DNA from: Thuidium tamariscinum | Taxonomy: Eukaryota; Streptophyta; Bryopsida; Hypnales; Thuidiaceae | DNA length: 64,000 bases | Assembly (NCBI GenBank): GCA_947034885.2 | Contig: OX344751.2 | Coordinates: 18,662,001 to 18,726,000, forward strand | Reading direction: 5' to 3' | Shown: one piece after another, positions 34,948-47,350 of the stretch | Layout of the letters: each line of letters starts with the position of its first letter | How positions within the stretch are numbered: the first letter of the stretch is position 1 | Made by a program: the position numbers and the translations under genes | The notes under the pieces: model-generated | Seen by the model: only the letters and a program-made list of their open reading frames with translations | Databases searched by the model: none | What the model was told of the DNA's origin: nothing

Positions 34948-36048
34948 TTGCAGGGTGAATGCACGAAACACCTGTATTATTTGTTGCATTTTTTGGGGTT
35001 GACCGCTTTAAGATGGCTCTAACTTTTGAATAAAAAACTAAGTGCCCAAAATTAAAAAACGCTTCCTAGATATCTTGACTCACATTATTATCCTTCTTTT
35101 TCACAAATTTAAAAAAATCATTTGATATTTAAAATTCAATTTTGTTAATTTGTCACACTTTGACATTGTGGGGTTTTTAGTACTATTTAGAACCCAAAAA
35201 ACCTAATTTTGAGCTGAATATTTGAGTGGATATTCTATTAGTAGACTTATAGCTTATCTCCAAAGGAATTTTAAAAATAGTCATTTTTTTGATGTGTAGA
35301 AGTCCACAAAGAGACCTTCTTTCTACTTGCTTTTTGAAACATATAAAACATTCTTTTGGTGATTTTCTTGGTCAAGCCTTATCACCAAAAAGTCTTCTCA
35401 AATGGACAATTTTTAGATTTCATTAAATTTGTTTTTTCTATTTTTTACAAATTAAAATGTTGAAGTTGTATTTTTCTTCACTAGAATTTTGGACATAGAA
35501 CACATAGAATTCCGGTGAAGAAAATACATACTTCAATGTTTTAATTAATAAAAAATAAAAAACATTTTTTAAAATAAAAATAAAAATTGTTCATTTGAGA
35601 AGACTTTTTGGTGATAAGTCTTGACCAAGAAAATCACCAAAAAAATGTTTTACACGTTTCAAAAAGCAAGCAGAAAAAAGGTCTCTTTGTAGACTTCTAC
35701 ACCACATGAAAATGACTATTTTTGAAATTCCTTTTGAGATAAGCTATAATTCTACTAAGAAAACATCCTCTAAAAATTTCAACTCAAAATTCATTTTTTT
35801 GGGTTCTAAATAGTACTAAAAACCCCTAAATTGGAATGTATGACAAAAAATCGGGGGCTATTTAAAAATAGTAAAGTATTTTTTTTAAATCCTCAAAATT
35901 TTTGAATGATGTATAATAGTTATGAGTACCCATTTAAGAAAATTTGAATCATTTGGAGCTAAAAAACAAAAGTTATGGCAAAAAAACTAGTCACCACAAA
36001 ACATGATGCAACACAGCAGTACAAGTGTTTCATGCAATCACCCTGCAA
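34948..36048. mobile_element. Long foldback element (~1.1 kb, arms ~500 bp)
   Basis: The left end TTGCAGGGTGAATGCACGAA and the right end (reverse complement TTGCAGGGTGATTGCATGAA) match. The two halves stay complementary nearly to the centre. Examples are TGGTGATTTTCTTGGTCAAG at 35,360 against CTTGACCAAGAAAATCACCA at 35,619, and TTTTTAGTACTATTTAGAAC against GTTCTAAATAGTACTAAAAA. The centre lies around 35,480-35,510. No ORF. It is a foldback/MITE-type element; a transcript would form a long hairpin and could feed small-RNA silencing. Confidence 0.78.
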
Positions 36049-38526
36049 GGTCATTTTCTTTTGACAAAAGCTACAAATGCTTGTGTCAGAGTTTGAGTTT
36101 GTGTCAATGCTCTATGCTTTACGATTTTCTTAGAAATGTCATGCTCAATTTACACTAATTGTAGATACTGCTTTATAGAAGGTGGTAGCACAAAATCAAT
36201 GTTGTAAAAGGAGACTTAGAGGTCAATAGCAAGAACATTTAGGTAACACCAACATGTCGTTGAGGTAACATCCTAAATCCTAACTCAACCATAACCAATA
36301 GAATTTGATTGTTTGTGTGTACAATTTCATTCATTGTGCAATTTCATTGAGTGTACTTGTTTTCGGGAATGTATAAGAGCCTCAAATTTTAGTCTCAATG
36401 CTATTGCACAATGTGATGGCTCAGATTAAGACCCTAAATTCTAAGTGCTGAGCCCATCAATGGTTACTTGATTTTATACATCTAATTAGAGTAACAAAAC
36501 TATATAAAGTTTTTTCTTATTTGATTTAATGTAGGATAAATTGTATTTTGGACATTGCAGGTGATCTACAATTGTTGCCAAATCGGCAACAATGTAGAGG
36601 CTCTTCTATATTCTTTTTAGTTTAAAGAGGTCAATTTTTTTCCAAACTAGTTTTGTAAACTGTCATCGTCTAACTTGAACTTCTAGATTTGGAGTTTTTA
36701 GAACTGTAGCCTTCAATTTTTGAAACAATAAGTGCTCTTTGTATAGTGTTTTTGAACACCAAACTTTTTTGTACATATTGCGCCTAAATCGTAAATGCAA
36801 GTTACATTTTGACTCCAAATCCAATCCGATTGTGTATGATTATGAATGTCTTGTAAGTCTCAATGCTTGGTATTATAGTTGACTTTGATTGTATGAATCA
36901 ACAATAAATTTAGCAAAATGATTCTTGGAACTACTTTGTTCTTCAAGTAGTTACATTTTTTTTTTATTGAATTCGTAATTGAATCCATTTTTGTTCCAAG
37001 CTCACTTTCTTTCCTCTTGGAAGCAATTTCTCAATGAATATAGTTGATTATTGAATTAAATGCTTAAACTTTGGAAGGGATCTACTATTGAATGTATATT
37101 AGATTCCAAATCATAGAATGATGAATTTGAAAAGTAATCTTCAACCTAAATGTAACGTGGATTCTAAGTTAGTGAAGCTTTTGAAGAAGTTCATAAATTG
37201 CAGATTTTTTCTAAATAATTTTCTATAAGTGAAGTTCTTAATGCAGGTATGCAAGTAGATTATAGAGTTCATTTATTTTGTACATAGTTTTGAATACTTG
37301 AAGTTCTCAATAATGGGGAGTATGAAGCAATGAATTAAATGAAAAAAATGGGAATTGGTTGGAAAAAAAATTGGGAATTTATAATGAATATAGGACATAT
37401 TTAATTAGTGCCATAAAAAAATTTAATTGAAAGATAGGGTGCACAAAATGACCAAAATTTAGAAATTTAGGGTAAATATAGCCCTATAAATTTTTTTAAA
37501 ATTTAATAGTTTCTACACATTTATGTAAGTCGTTTGAGCCCGACTCACTTTTGTTTTCCATTCTTCTTTCTTTTTGTTGAAGAGTGGAGAAGCTTTATGT
37601 AGTGATGTATGTTTGTTATACCTATCAAATCTTTTTTTTTTTTTTTTTTTGTGAAGCAACAAAAAACTTCTTGCTATTTTGTTTCTATCTTGTTGAGTAT
37701 TTGCAATTATGTTTCCTTTCAATTCTTCTTTGATTTGCAAACTTTTTGGTTCACTTAAAGAGTTTGGAAGTTGAAGAGTTTGGAAGTGCATGCTTATATT
37801 GTCTTTTCAACTCTTGCTATGCTAAAGTCACCTTCCAACTCCTATTATGCTTTGCAAACTTCTTCTTTCACTTGAAGAGTTTGGAAGTTGTACATTGTTG
37901 CATGCTTGTTTCACGTTTCAATTCTTCATTTTGTTTGAAGATTTCTTTCAATTTTTTTGTAGGATGTTGAAGCTTTATATCAAATCACCTTTTGTTTCAC
38001 CACTTAAAAATTGTTTTTTGAAGGCTTTTCTATTATTTCTCAACTCAAGTATTCTTATCAAGATTCACCCTAGTAGTCTCTAACTTCAAGTTGATCAATG
38101 TGACTACTGATGATGGAATCTTGTAAATGTTTTTTTTTTTTTCTGTGTTGGTGGTCTTGATCTTTGTTTTCGGAGATCATCATGGAGTGCAAGTGTTCAT
38201 GGTTGTCAGCAATCTTTAAATTGAACCGATTGTGATTTTAGGATCAACTCCATGTATATTGCCATATCCTTCTATATTCCTTGAAGTTGGGAAGGTAACA
38301 ACATTGATTAGACTAATAGGATATAGGTAATCAATTTTGGTTGTGACATTAGAAATTTTTATTGTTGCTAGTATTTTAACTCATAGTTTGTAATGTATTT
38401 GATTTGAGGAGTCCCTCCACATTTATTGGAGAATCTTCTACTCTCACTTCTCTTGAAGACTTCTAATGTAATTGACCATGGTAGAGTGAATAAAGAGATT
38501 AGGTGTACTAGTTTCAAGAAAAGAGC
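36049..38526. other. AT-rich intergenic DNA, no gene seen
   Basis: There is a T-run near 37,630 and a pair of repeated phrases AAGAGTTTGGAAGTTG around 37,757-37,775 and 37,875-37,890. No coding content is recognised. Confidence 0.5.
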
Positions 38527-39429
38527 TAAGAGCATCCCTACCACAATGCAAGATATGACGCAAATTAGGTAAGTAGTAAGCCCTCGCCATTTTAATTGCC
38601 TTGCAGTACATATGACAAAGCAAAAAAATAGTCAAGCCCAACCACATGTAATGAGGCTTGGCCAAATGGAGAGTCTTTATAGCAACTTGATAAGCTTTTT
38701 TGTCTTTAATTAGAAGTTTTGAGGTATTTTGGAATTGAAAAAACTTTTGTTTTGTCAACACTCATAAGGTGGCACTTTGGAATATGTGAAAATCTAATTC
38801 CCTGTATTTGTAGTCTATGTTTGGGTGAAACAAAATCACAATGCCAGGATTCACTTCATTTAATCCCATGCCAAAAGGTCTTTGCTAGGCCTTCCTCATA
38901 CAAGGTGTAGGCATGTTCTAAGTGTCAATCCAAATGTTTAGTATCTAATGAATGATAAAGAATTTTTTTTCTACGACACAAATACAACTCTGCATCTTTG
39001 GAATATTTTATAAAAAGAAGAGATCTTCTACAAAAGTATGCTCACACTTGGCACAAGGAAAAGGCTCGATCAAAGACCACTTGATGTGGGATTAAATGAG
39101 CTTGGGCCCGGTGCCATGATTTTGCCCCACTCCAACGCAAAACTTCAAATATGGGAAATTGGATTTTCTTAGATTCTAAGGTGCAATCTCATGAGTGTAG
39201 ACAAAGCAAAAGACTTTTCAATTTAAAAGTGCTTTGAAACTTGTAATTAAAGACAAAAAAAAAAGCATACCGAGTCACCATGAAGACACTTCATTTGGTT
39301 AAACCTTTATCACATTTGGTTGAGCTTCGCCATTTTTTTTCTTCGTTGTATGTGCCATGGAGAAATTAAAATGGTTGGGCATAGGGACTTATCTAGTTTG
39401 CATCATATCTTGTGGTAAGGATGCTCTAA
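38527..39429. mobile_element. PIF/Harbinger-like MITE (~897 bp) with TAA duplication
   Basis: TAA at 38,527-38,529 and 39,427-39,429 flanks GAGCATCCCTACCACAATGC and the reverse complement of CATATCTTGTGGTAAGGATGCTC. The inverted similarity continues for about 40 bp (GATATGA-GCAAA-TAG-TAAGT). A 3-bp TAA/TTA duplication and these ends suit PIF/Harbinger (Tourist) elements. The inside carries a stretch (38,931-39,040) resembling a type-H TTAA arm, so it may hold a nested remnant. No transposase. Confidence 0.7.
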
Positions 39430-41617
39430 CATAGCCATCAAGGTCTCTTGCAAAATTGAGATTTTTTATAAAGCCTTTTTTGTCAATGTCTCCTCACATT
39501 TCTCCTTCATTCTTCTTACCATGCTTAATTAGGTTTATGAGATAACCCTATGTGATGTAGCGTTTGATGTAATCAATATGCTAGTTCTTTATGTTGTGCC
39601 TAATTTGATAGGAAAATTCAATATTTTGAGCTTTTATAAAAATGAAATGTGCTTGAAAGTTGAGAGTTATACAATTGGCAGCAAAATTGAGAGTATCAAT
39701 TTTAATTTGTCATAAAGTATAAAAAATATCTATTATAGCTTTGAGTTTGCGACACATTGTATTGTATAATATTTTGTAAGTTTTTTGAAAAGCTAAGATA
39801 TACTTGATTTTGGAGTTTTATGTATGTAAAGTTGTATAAACTTTGTACTACAATAAAGAACGTAATTATTCTATTTGAAGATGTATATCCTACTACTTAT
39901 ACTATTGCATTCCCTTGTATCTTGGGTTGATTGTAATTGTAACCCAAAACCTAGACTTTATCCAAAAGAATTTTTTTTAATCATTTGAAGAAAACTTTGT
40001 TGAAGTTGATACAATCTACATCATATTTTGGTTTTCTATAATTAAAAATATTAAATTTAATGTAAATTTTAATAAATCAACACCATCCATGGACAATTTG
40101 CACTAGTAGATAGTAGTGTCACAATTAAGTACTTGGACATGAATGAAAGTTCTACCTTATATTATCAAATGATGTGTCAATGTTTTTTTTTCATTTCTTG
40201 TGAAGTGTCAAAGTAGTGATATTTTATTTTATTGTGGTGTTCCAAATTTTAACATTCATCCATATATTAGATAGAAAATATCAAATTAGTACATAATACA
40301 TATATGTCATCCTATTTTCATCTATTATTTGGTGGTTTCATCCAACATGTTTTTAAAAAATTGAAATTTATTGTCGATTTCCTCCAAAGTTTTACGATTT
40401 ATTTTCTATAGGCGTGGTGCTAGGCAAAAAAATTTGGTGCAATTTTGCTCCAAATCATTGGAAAAAACCCCACTGATATGTGTGATGTCTTGTAGGAGTT
40501 AAATGATGGGGGTTATTGAGAAATGGAAAATTTGTAACTAAAGCTATCTATGAGTGGCATATATAGCATAAGGAGATTATGATATTTGGTGTTATTAGAA
40601 GGAAAGTACCATAAAAGTACATTGGAGAGTTTGATAAAGCAAGTGTCACTAATGGATGTAACCCAAAGGTTGTTGAAATCATCCATTCTATACTTTGAGT
40701 ATATAGCATTCTCACTAAGCTAAACCTATGGTATGCTTAGACATCACTAATTTATTGTTTGTGGTATTAGCAACAAAAAAATGAAATATTGTCATGTTAA
40801 CATTATAACAACATCTTGAACTTTGAATAGTATAAAATATGTTTGTTGGCTCTAAATTATAGAGAAGGTTTTACATTGGTAAATTTACTTGCAAGGAAGC
40901 TTAAATAGGTACCTTACTTGAAACTTGTGCCAATGTTACATTGATAGAGTCGATTAGAGTTGATTAGAGTGTAGCTATTTATTTTCTAAAATGTGTTGTA
41001 TTCAAAGAATGGTTAGTCTTGTTTTTACACAAAGAATGCATTGAAATGGTGTAAATTGGGTTCAAATTAGTGTGGCAAAATTGATTGTAGGATGGAGCTC
41101 TTGACTATTTAGCTAAAAGGGTATGCTCAAAAATATAGCACTCAAAGCTTTAGTAGTAGCCAAATTGAACATTATCCATAAATATTTCAAGTAGTGAATT
41201 ATTTTGTTTGCTTGCTCTCCAAATAACAAAGAAATGGTGACATTGGGAAGGAGAGTGACAAGGTTGGAAAGTTGCAAAGTCTCTTGTCTCTTTTTTTTGG
41301 CGATTCATTATCAATTGCACCAAAGTACTTAGCCTTGCACCAAGTCCATAGGACATAAATAGTAAGAAATTGGATGAAATCACCAAAAAAGTTCAAATCA
41401 TACAAATTTATTGGATGAAATTGCTAGATAATGGATGAAATTAAAATTATGTATTTGGTCTATATGCAAATAGAATATTTTTCGTCCAATATGAGGATGA
41501 ATGTTGAACTTTAGAGCACCACTGTAATATTCAATATTGCCACTTTGGCACCTCATTAAAATTTTAAAAACACCTTGAAAGACTTCCAGCAAATATTGTA
41601 GAGTCTCATTATAATTG
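39430..41617. other. AT-rich intergenic DNA, no gene seen
   Basis: No ORF with recognised content, RNA gene or element end was identified. Confidence 0.5.
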
Positions 41618-42429
41618 GTCCCTAGCAGCGTTCCCAGAACGGATATAGGCCGATCAGCGCAGACGCTATTCCCGTGGAATAGGGGAGCCAATTCCGCGAC
41701 CCCATTTTTTTTGGGTAAAAACAGTGACATAAATTCGTGAAAAAAAAGTGGACATTTTACTACATATTTTTTTTGTGGTAGGGTTAAGCTTGCTACCCAG
41801 AAGGACAAGTGGGAGAGGCTTGCTGGCTATTGACAGCCTTTTCCAAGAATCGAAATTGCTAACTTCCAAACAGAATTGTCAAAAAGACGCTATTTATGTA
41901 TTTAAATGCTGGCTGTCACTGTTGTGTGTGATGCCATTCTATAAATGAGATTCGTCTCAGACAAGCTGATTTCAGCATGTGATTATGCGTGTGAATGAAA
42001 TTATTTCATCAATAAGGGAGTTGAACCCTTCTTGCTTAAGCAAGACTGCCCAAATTGCAGTATTGATGTTCTGCACACAAGACAAGCAAGGCACGTTAGC
42101 AGGGTTAGAATTTCCAAAACTAAGTGACTTCGGCCTCCACTTTGCACTGTTCGCAGCATCATCTGGAATTCCCTCGCAACAGCATCTCGAACCTTGAAGT
42201 CTCCAACTTGTGCACCATGAACCGATCCAATCAGCGGCAGCTTCCGCCCACTCGCCTAGAACCCGTTCAGCCAGCTACAGCGTCTAATCTCCCATCAAGT
42301 GAATCTTGTGCAAGAAAATCACGTTAAGGAAGCATGAGTGGCAAAGCTGGCCCAATCTCATGAAAACTAAGGTCTAAAATGGAATGCAAAGGATACTAAT
42401 AAGAAGTGGATGCTGCAACCGCGACTACT

Positions 42430-43059
42430 TCACTGATCCCCTTGTCGGCCAACCTTAACAGCAGATTTCCAAGAATTGATTGCTTCCTTGAAAGGAAAAT
42501 TCTCCAAGGAAAAGTACTTTTGGCCGAACATTCGCACCACAAGAGGCAAGTGCTTTCCCAACCTGTTTCTATGGCACGATTTAAGGAATTTTAAGGTGGA
42601 AAAGCACCTTTCGTCCTCCACTGAGCCAAGAACCATGCAACATCCAATCTCAGCGAGGATAAAGTATTCTGAAATTAGTTTACACAAGTGGCGTGACTGT
42701 GAGAGTTTCCTCCACAGTTTAATGACCGGATTTAAGGTCAAGGGTAGCTCACAAGCTGCCTCAGCATTTGCCACCATGGTAATCTTGAACAAGCCTTGCT
42801 GCATGTCAAGGTTAGTAGCCGAAAGCATGGGTGGGGCCGTATGAGGTTGGCCACCCTCGAACAAAGGGAGTCCATTGTTCACTGCTCTACAGTGACAGTA
42901 AAAGCTCTTGTGAACCTCCAAATGGTGACTGAAGCTTGCCTCCGCCCCCTCTTGCTTCCAATACTGTAGATAGATAATTCCAAAAGCATCGAGGAGTTCC
43001 TGTTGAGGAAAGCGGCGGTCAAACTCAGCGCTCAATGACAGCGCAATATCTGCACGCAA
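42430..43059 (-). pseudogene. hAT transposase C-terminal part with dimerisation domain
   Basis: An open frame of 209 codons ends at 42,430. Near its C-terminus it has the hAT dimerisation motif: residues around LISEYFILAEIGCCMVLGSV are followed by EDERCFSTLKFLKS and RNRLGKHLPLVVRMF. This is the usual end of hAT transposases related to ZNF862-like proteins. It is cut off from the N-terminal part by non-homologous repeat-bearing DNA (43,060-43,540), so the middle of the transposase is missing. An intron in this position cannot be fully excluded. Confidence 0.75.
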
Positions 43060-43392
43060 GCAGGTCCCAAATTAGGCGCTACAAGTCAGTGAAAGGAACC
43101 TAGGCCCTCCCAAATCCCAATCGCCCATTAACCTCTCTGCAAGCAAGAAGAACAGCCATGTATTAGGCGCATGAAGACAAAGCGAATACATTCCCGGCCC
43201 CACCCCAAAGCACAAAAAATAGAGTGCCAGACTGCCAACAGTCACAGCGCAGAAGCTGAAAAAAGCCCACTCAAAGAAGCCCACTTAAACGCGTTAGTTT
43301 TAATTAGAAAAACTAATGACAAACGTGTATAAGACAGTCATCAACATGGACATGTAACAAAAACAGAAGCCGATCATCCGAAAGAGAAAACA

Positions 43393-43521
43393 TAGGGGAC
43401 AGTTTTAAAAGACTAACGGACAAAAAAAATAGGGGACATTTTGGAATGACTAACGGACAAAAAAAATAGGGAATATTTTTGGAAGACTAACGGACAAAAA
43501 AAAATAGGGAATATTTTAAAA
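43393..43521. repeat. Tandem repeat, ~38-42-bp unit, about 3.5 copies
   Basis: Units contain TAGGG(G)A-ATTTT followed by GACTAACGGACAAAAAAAA. They lie within the hAT element between the two transposase pieces, where the catalytic middle of the protein should be. Confidence 0.85.
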
Positions 43522-43541
43522 CAGCTTAAGTGAAAGTGACT

Positions 43542-44773
43542 TACACAACTGGCCCCCAAAGTGAATGGAGCCTACTTTTTACGTATTTGGGTCGTAACAC
43601 CTGTCTTCGGACCCTGAAAAGTACTAACATCGTCAGCTCCGAAACATATTACTTTGGAGGCGATCTCTTCACGAGAGAGACCACTCTCCTGAACCAAAGC
43701 ATGCATGATGACTAACGTCAGGTGGTCCGCAGTACCATCGTCTGAGACACACGACAAATGCAAGAGGTGGGGCTGTCGTTCCCAACTTTGCATCGCATAT
43801 ACATGGACGCCTATCCAACAAGTATTATCTACTGCAGTTACCTCATCTGCACTTATAGACAAGATCCGAGCAGACTACACAACAGACTTCAAAGATGTTA
43901 GAACCACAGCATGTAGATGTTCGCTCATCTCCCAGCCAATGCTTTCTGACCAATGTTTTTTAGGTAAGTTTTTCACTTTCAGGTGCTTAAGCAGATACTG
44001 CTCTCTCTCAAAATCGTACATAGGACGTCCATGAGTTAAAATTTGAAAGAGGGTGGTAAACTGAACTCCCTTCCTTTTCAACTCACCCTCCAAACCAGCA
44101 TTGATCTGATCAACAACGGTACCTGCTGCCTTCCGACTTGCCCACAATTTGCAGTGCTTAGCATGTTTATAATCGAGCTTCCAGAAGGTGTCGCCCTTTT
44201 TCAGATGTGCCAAGGACACACCATCTTCAAGGCAGATAAGTTTATCTTCATGTTTTTCGAGGTTGTCGAGCTTGGAGACCATGACCTTCCTCCTCCTCGT
44301 GATCATCGTGCAGCTCTGGCACACCACCCCACAGAGATTGCCATTGGAGTTGAATTCGGCCTGCGCCCAGGCAAATTTTGCAGCCCACACTTCCTGCCAC
44401 TTAGGCTTGAGTGATGGCGCATCTGGCTTCCTCCTCTTCCGAGCGTTGGCAGCACCCCCCCTCGTTTCTTCTTGCCCGTCACAAGGAGATCGCCATCGCC
44501 AAGGCACTCGGGAGCAACGTCGATGAGCATCAGCGAAGGTGGAGATCCCACCGTTTCTTCTGAAGGCGGATTGCGCGCGACTGGCTGAGGAAGCGACTGC
44601 GACAACCGAGTCTCGGAGACGTGCGTCACGGAGATATCATTCAATTCCGTTGGCAAAACACGATCCGCAGTGCTTAGGGGCGCCACGATGTACTTACCCA
44701 CGCCGTTGCAATTATGGCTGGAGCCGAAACAGCGAACCCTGAAGTTATCAGGAAGTTTGAGACGGGGTGCCAT
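43542..44773 (-). pseudogene. hAT transposase N-terminal part, frameshift and two TAG stops
   Basis: The likely start is the ATG at 44,773 (MAPRLKLPDNF). The frame shifts near a run of seven C at about 44,453-44,460. It then continues through a basic KRRKPDAPSLKPKWQ segment, a C-x2-C-containing BED-like DNA-binding region (CGVVCQSC), LDNLEKHED and LPKKHWSESIGWEMSEHLH. In-frame TAG codons at 43,877-43,875 and 43,574-43,572 interrupt it. On either side of the first stop the same frame reads through to SISADEVTAVDN, the start of the catalytic domain with its first acidic residue. After the second stop APFTLGA-CVSH still follows, and homology then ends abruptly. Confidence 0.75.
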
Positions 44774-45848
44774 GAGGCCTACACACACACAACTCAAGCA
44801 GCAAAGAACAAGAGAAAACAAGACAATGCCAGTTGCACAACGTACAGAAGACACAACTCACACAAGTAAACACAAGTCCAAGAGCAGCAAAGCAATGAGA
44901 GCATAGGTCGATCGCATACACAAAACCGCAAGAAAAAAATAGGAATTGGGGTAGACAGCAAAGTGAGCAAACCAGAAGTCCTGAAGCCGATCAAGAGCAA
45001 AGTTGCAGAATTGCGGATTGCGGAAGCAAAAAACATGCATTGGGCTGTTCGTGGAGTCGAAACAAAGAGGGAGGGATTATATTGGACAACCTACGCTACC
45101 CATGCCGCCAATTGCCAAGGCTCATTGAAGCTTCAACAGCTCCCTGGCTCCCTGTAGCTCCTGCAGCAGCCACCATTTCCAAATCCCAATTGCACTGAAT
45201 GCAAGGGAGAACGCGCTGATTGCGCTCATCTGCAATCCTCCAAGATTTCAAAGCAACATGGATTCATGGAAGTGGCGATTTCGCGAAGAACTCTGAGACT
45301 CTAAGTCCCTCAGACCCTGACATTTGAATTGGCAGAAGATGCTGCATTCAAATAGGAATCAATTTTCCATAATTCAGGCGCGCATCTCAATTCTCAAGTA
45401 TCCGAGGGCATTGAAGGAGCCAAGGAGGAAATGCGCAGATGGCGCCATGACGAATGAGGAAGGAGAACAGATTAGTGAGATTACAGAAGCATTCATGTGA
45501 GGTTGCTAATGAGCGCCAAAATCATGAGCAAACGAACTCCAGGAATGCAGGTGGGGGAGAAGCGCGTCTGCGACCTCATGGCGAAATCCACGGCGGGGAT
45601 GTCGCCGCCAGGCTCCAAATCGGACGGCTGATGTCGCGCCAACGCGATCGCCCTCGGAAATCCTAGCACGTCACAACGACATCCCCAACGTATGAATGTG
45701 AGGTTTTGCGAGCGCGGCCTGCGTCTCGTCAAAACTTTTGCTCAAATCTCGGTTTTCTAATTTTTTTTTAATATGGACATGTAGAACCAAAAAAAAATTG
45801 GTAGATTTTTGGCGCAATTTAGCCAATTTTACAATCGCTGGTCCCTAG

Positions 45849-46422
45849 GCTTCATTCCATTGAAGGTCAACCAATCCATTTTTGTTTATTGCCTAATTCT
45901 GTCATCCTACTTTTGGCCTCAATTCTGTCCATGCCATCTTCTAGATTTGTCTATGTTTTGTAACTAAATCATTATATTAATACCAACATAACATCCCAAT
46001 CATTTAATGGTGAATATTTGAGTACCCGATTGGACACATAATAAAGTACATTAGGTAGAATACTCTTGAAATGCACAAAAATGACATTTTGAATTGAAAA
46101 TTTATGATACCACATGGGTTTGATTTGTGAAACAAATGCACACCTCGAAAAAATATGTACCCCTCTTGGATTTGGCTTAGGATATTCAAATTGCTAATTA
46201 AGGTGGTAATAGGCTTGTTTACCTTATAATATTTCCATCCAACACTTTCTATACAATAGAACCTCTCTAACTCAATAGGTTGACAACAATAAATTATGGA
46301 GGTTTATTGGCTTATAAAAGATCAATTTTAGTCAAAATATTTGTAATGTGGCTTGATCTTAGACTAGTGTGACAACATTAGATTATAGAGGTTTATTGGC
46401 TTAAACCTTCAACACCGCAAAG
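45849..46422. other. AT-rich intergenic DNA, small dispersed duplication
   Basis: ATTATGGAGGTTTATTGGCTTA (about 46,296) recurs about 100 bp later (about 46,393) with few changes. No gene. Confidence 0.55.
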
Positions 46423-47143
46423 GGGTCATTGCAAGAAACACTTACCGGTTTCGGCTCAAAATGGCTCAAAATCATTGAGTCTTGTGAATATTGTGACTTT
46501 TGGAATAAATTTTTCTTAAATTGAAAAAAATATGGATAATTTGAAGAACAATGAGAATATTATGTCTCTTGAAATTCAGACCTAAGAAATTTTTTCTCTA
46601 AATGTTATAGACAATGGAAAATACAATGAAAATAGCTCTTTTTTCACTAATTTGGTAAAAATAGTAAAAAAATGAAAAAAATGAAAAAAAAAAATTTGAT
46701 TTTTCTCCAAGTAAAGGTCTTTTTTTCCAACAAATTTCATCTTTGGAAAAAATTAATTCTATTCTCTGCACTTACGCAAAGTCAGCCACTTTGACGACAT
46801 GTGGAGGTTGAACGGTATAGTATTTTCAAAAAATCTCTTTGTGGTCTTGTGTAACTTTAGGTGAGGTCCTTGAATTCCAATTTTCAGCTCAAAATTTTCA
46901 TTTTTTGTTCAAAAATAGGACTAAAACCCCCCAAAATGGCCAAAGTAGATACCCAATTGGGGGCAGTTTAAAAATAGTAAAATAATTTTGAAAAAATTGA
47001 AAATATTACACAAAATGTAAAACTTTTGTAGTCACGTTTATTTCAAGTTTAAAGTCAAATGAACAAAATATGCAAAAGTTATGAGCAAAAAACTACCTCC
47101 TAAAGGTCAAGGGAACAAAAAAAAGGACAAGTATTACTTGCAA
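46423..47143. mobile_element. Second, degenerate copy of the foldback element
   Basis: The left end GGGTCATTGCAAGAAACACT and the right end (reverse complement GGGTGATTGCAAGTAATACT) match those of 34,948-36,048. The right half shows the same order of blocks: GGTCT-T-TGTA, CAGCTCAAAATTTTCATTTTTT, ACTAAAACCCCC, TTGGGGGCAGTTTAAAAATAGTAAA. The centre has shrunk. No ORF. Confidence 0.65.
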
Positions 47144-47161
47144 TCACCCAGAGGACGTTTT

Positions 47162-47350
47162 GCATCCAATGAATACTAGAGAATCTTCCCTTGTAGGACA
47201 AAAGTGCAACTATTTATCTTTGGTATTAGGAGTGAAAGGGAAGATGTTCTACAATATTTTGACTTCCATTGAATATAGTTGGCTTATTCAATGTAGATGA
47301 TGTCATGTGATATCAAAATGAATGATTTCTACGGCCACTTCAAGGGTTAA
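47162..47350 (+). mobile_element. Right arm of a type-H TTAA element
   Basis: From GCATCCAATGAATACTAGAG to CACTTCAAGGGTTAA it parallels the right arm of 22,904-27,959 (GGTATTAGGAGTGAAAGGGA, GTCATGTGATATCAA). Its TTAA is shared with the start of the next element. The left arm was not found. Confidence 0.6.

Larger units (their letters stand above)
41618..45848 (-). mobile_element. hAT transposon (4,215 bp) with perfect 8-bp target duplication
   Basis: Direct repeats GTCCCTAG at 41,618-41,625 and 45,841-45,848 flank an element that starts CAGCGTTCCCAG and ends CGCTG, so the inverted ends begin CAGCG. An 8-bp duplication is the signature of hAT. The minus strand encodes hAT-type transposase pieces (44,773-43,542 and 43,059-42,430). 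The element is GC-richer than its surroundings. The perfect duplication argues for a not very old insertion, although the transposase is badly broken. Confidence 0.85.

Noticed and set aside
44303-44854. Hydrophobic N-terminus (LFSLVLCCLSCVCVGL) upstream of the hAT transposase, considered a signal peptide
   Set aside because: It lies before the more plausible start MAPRLKLP and comes from an untranslated leader. A secreted transposase makes no sense.
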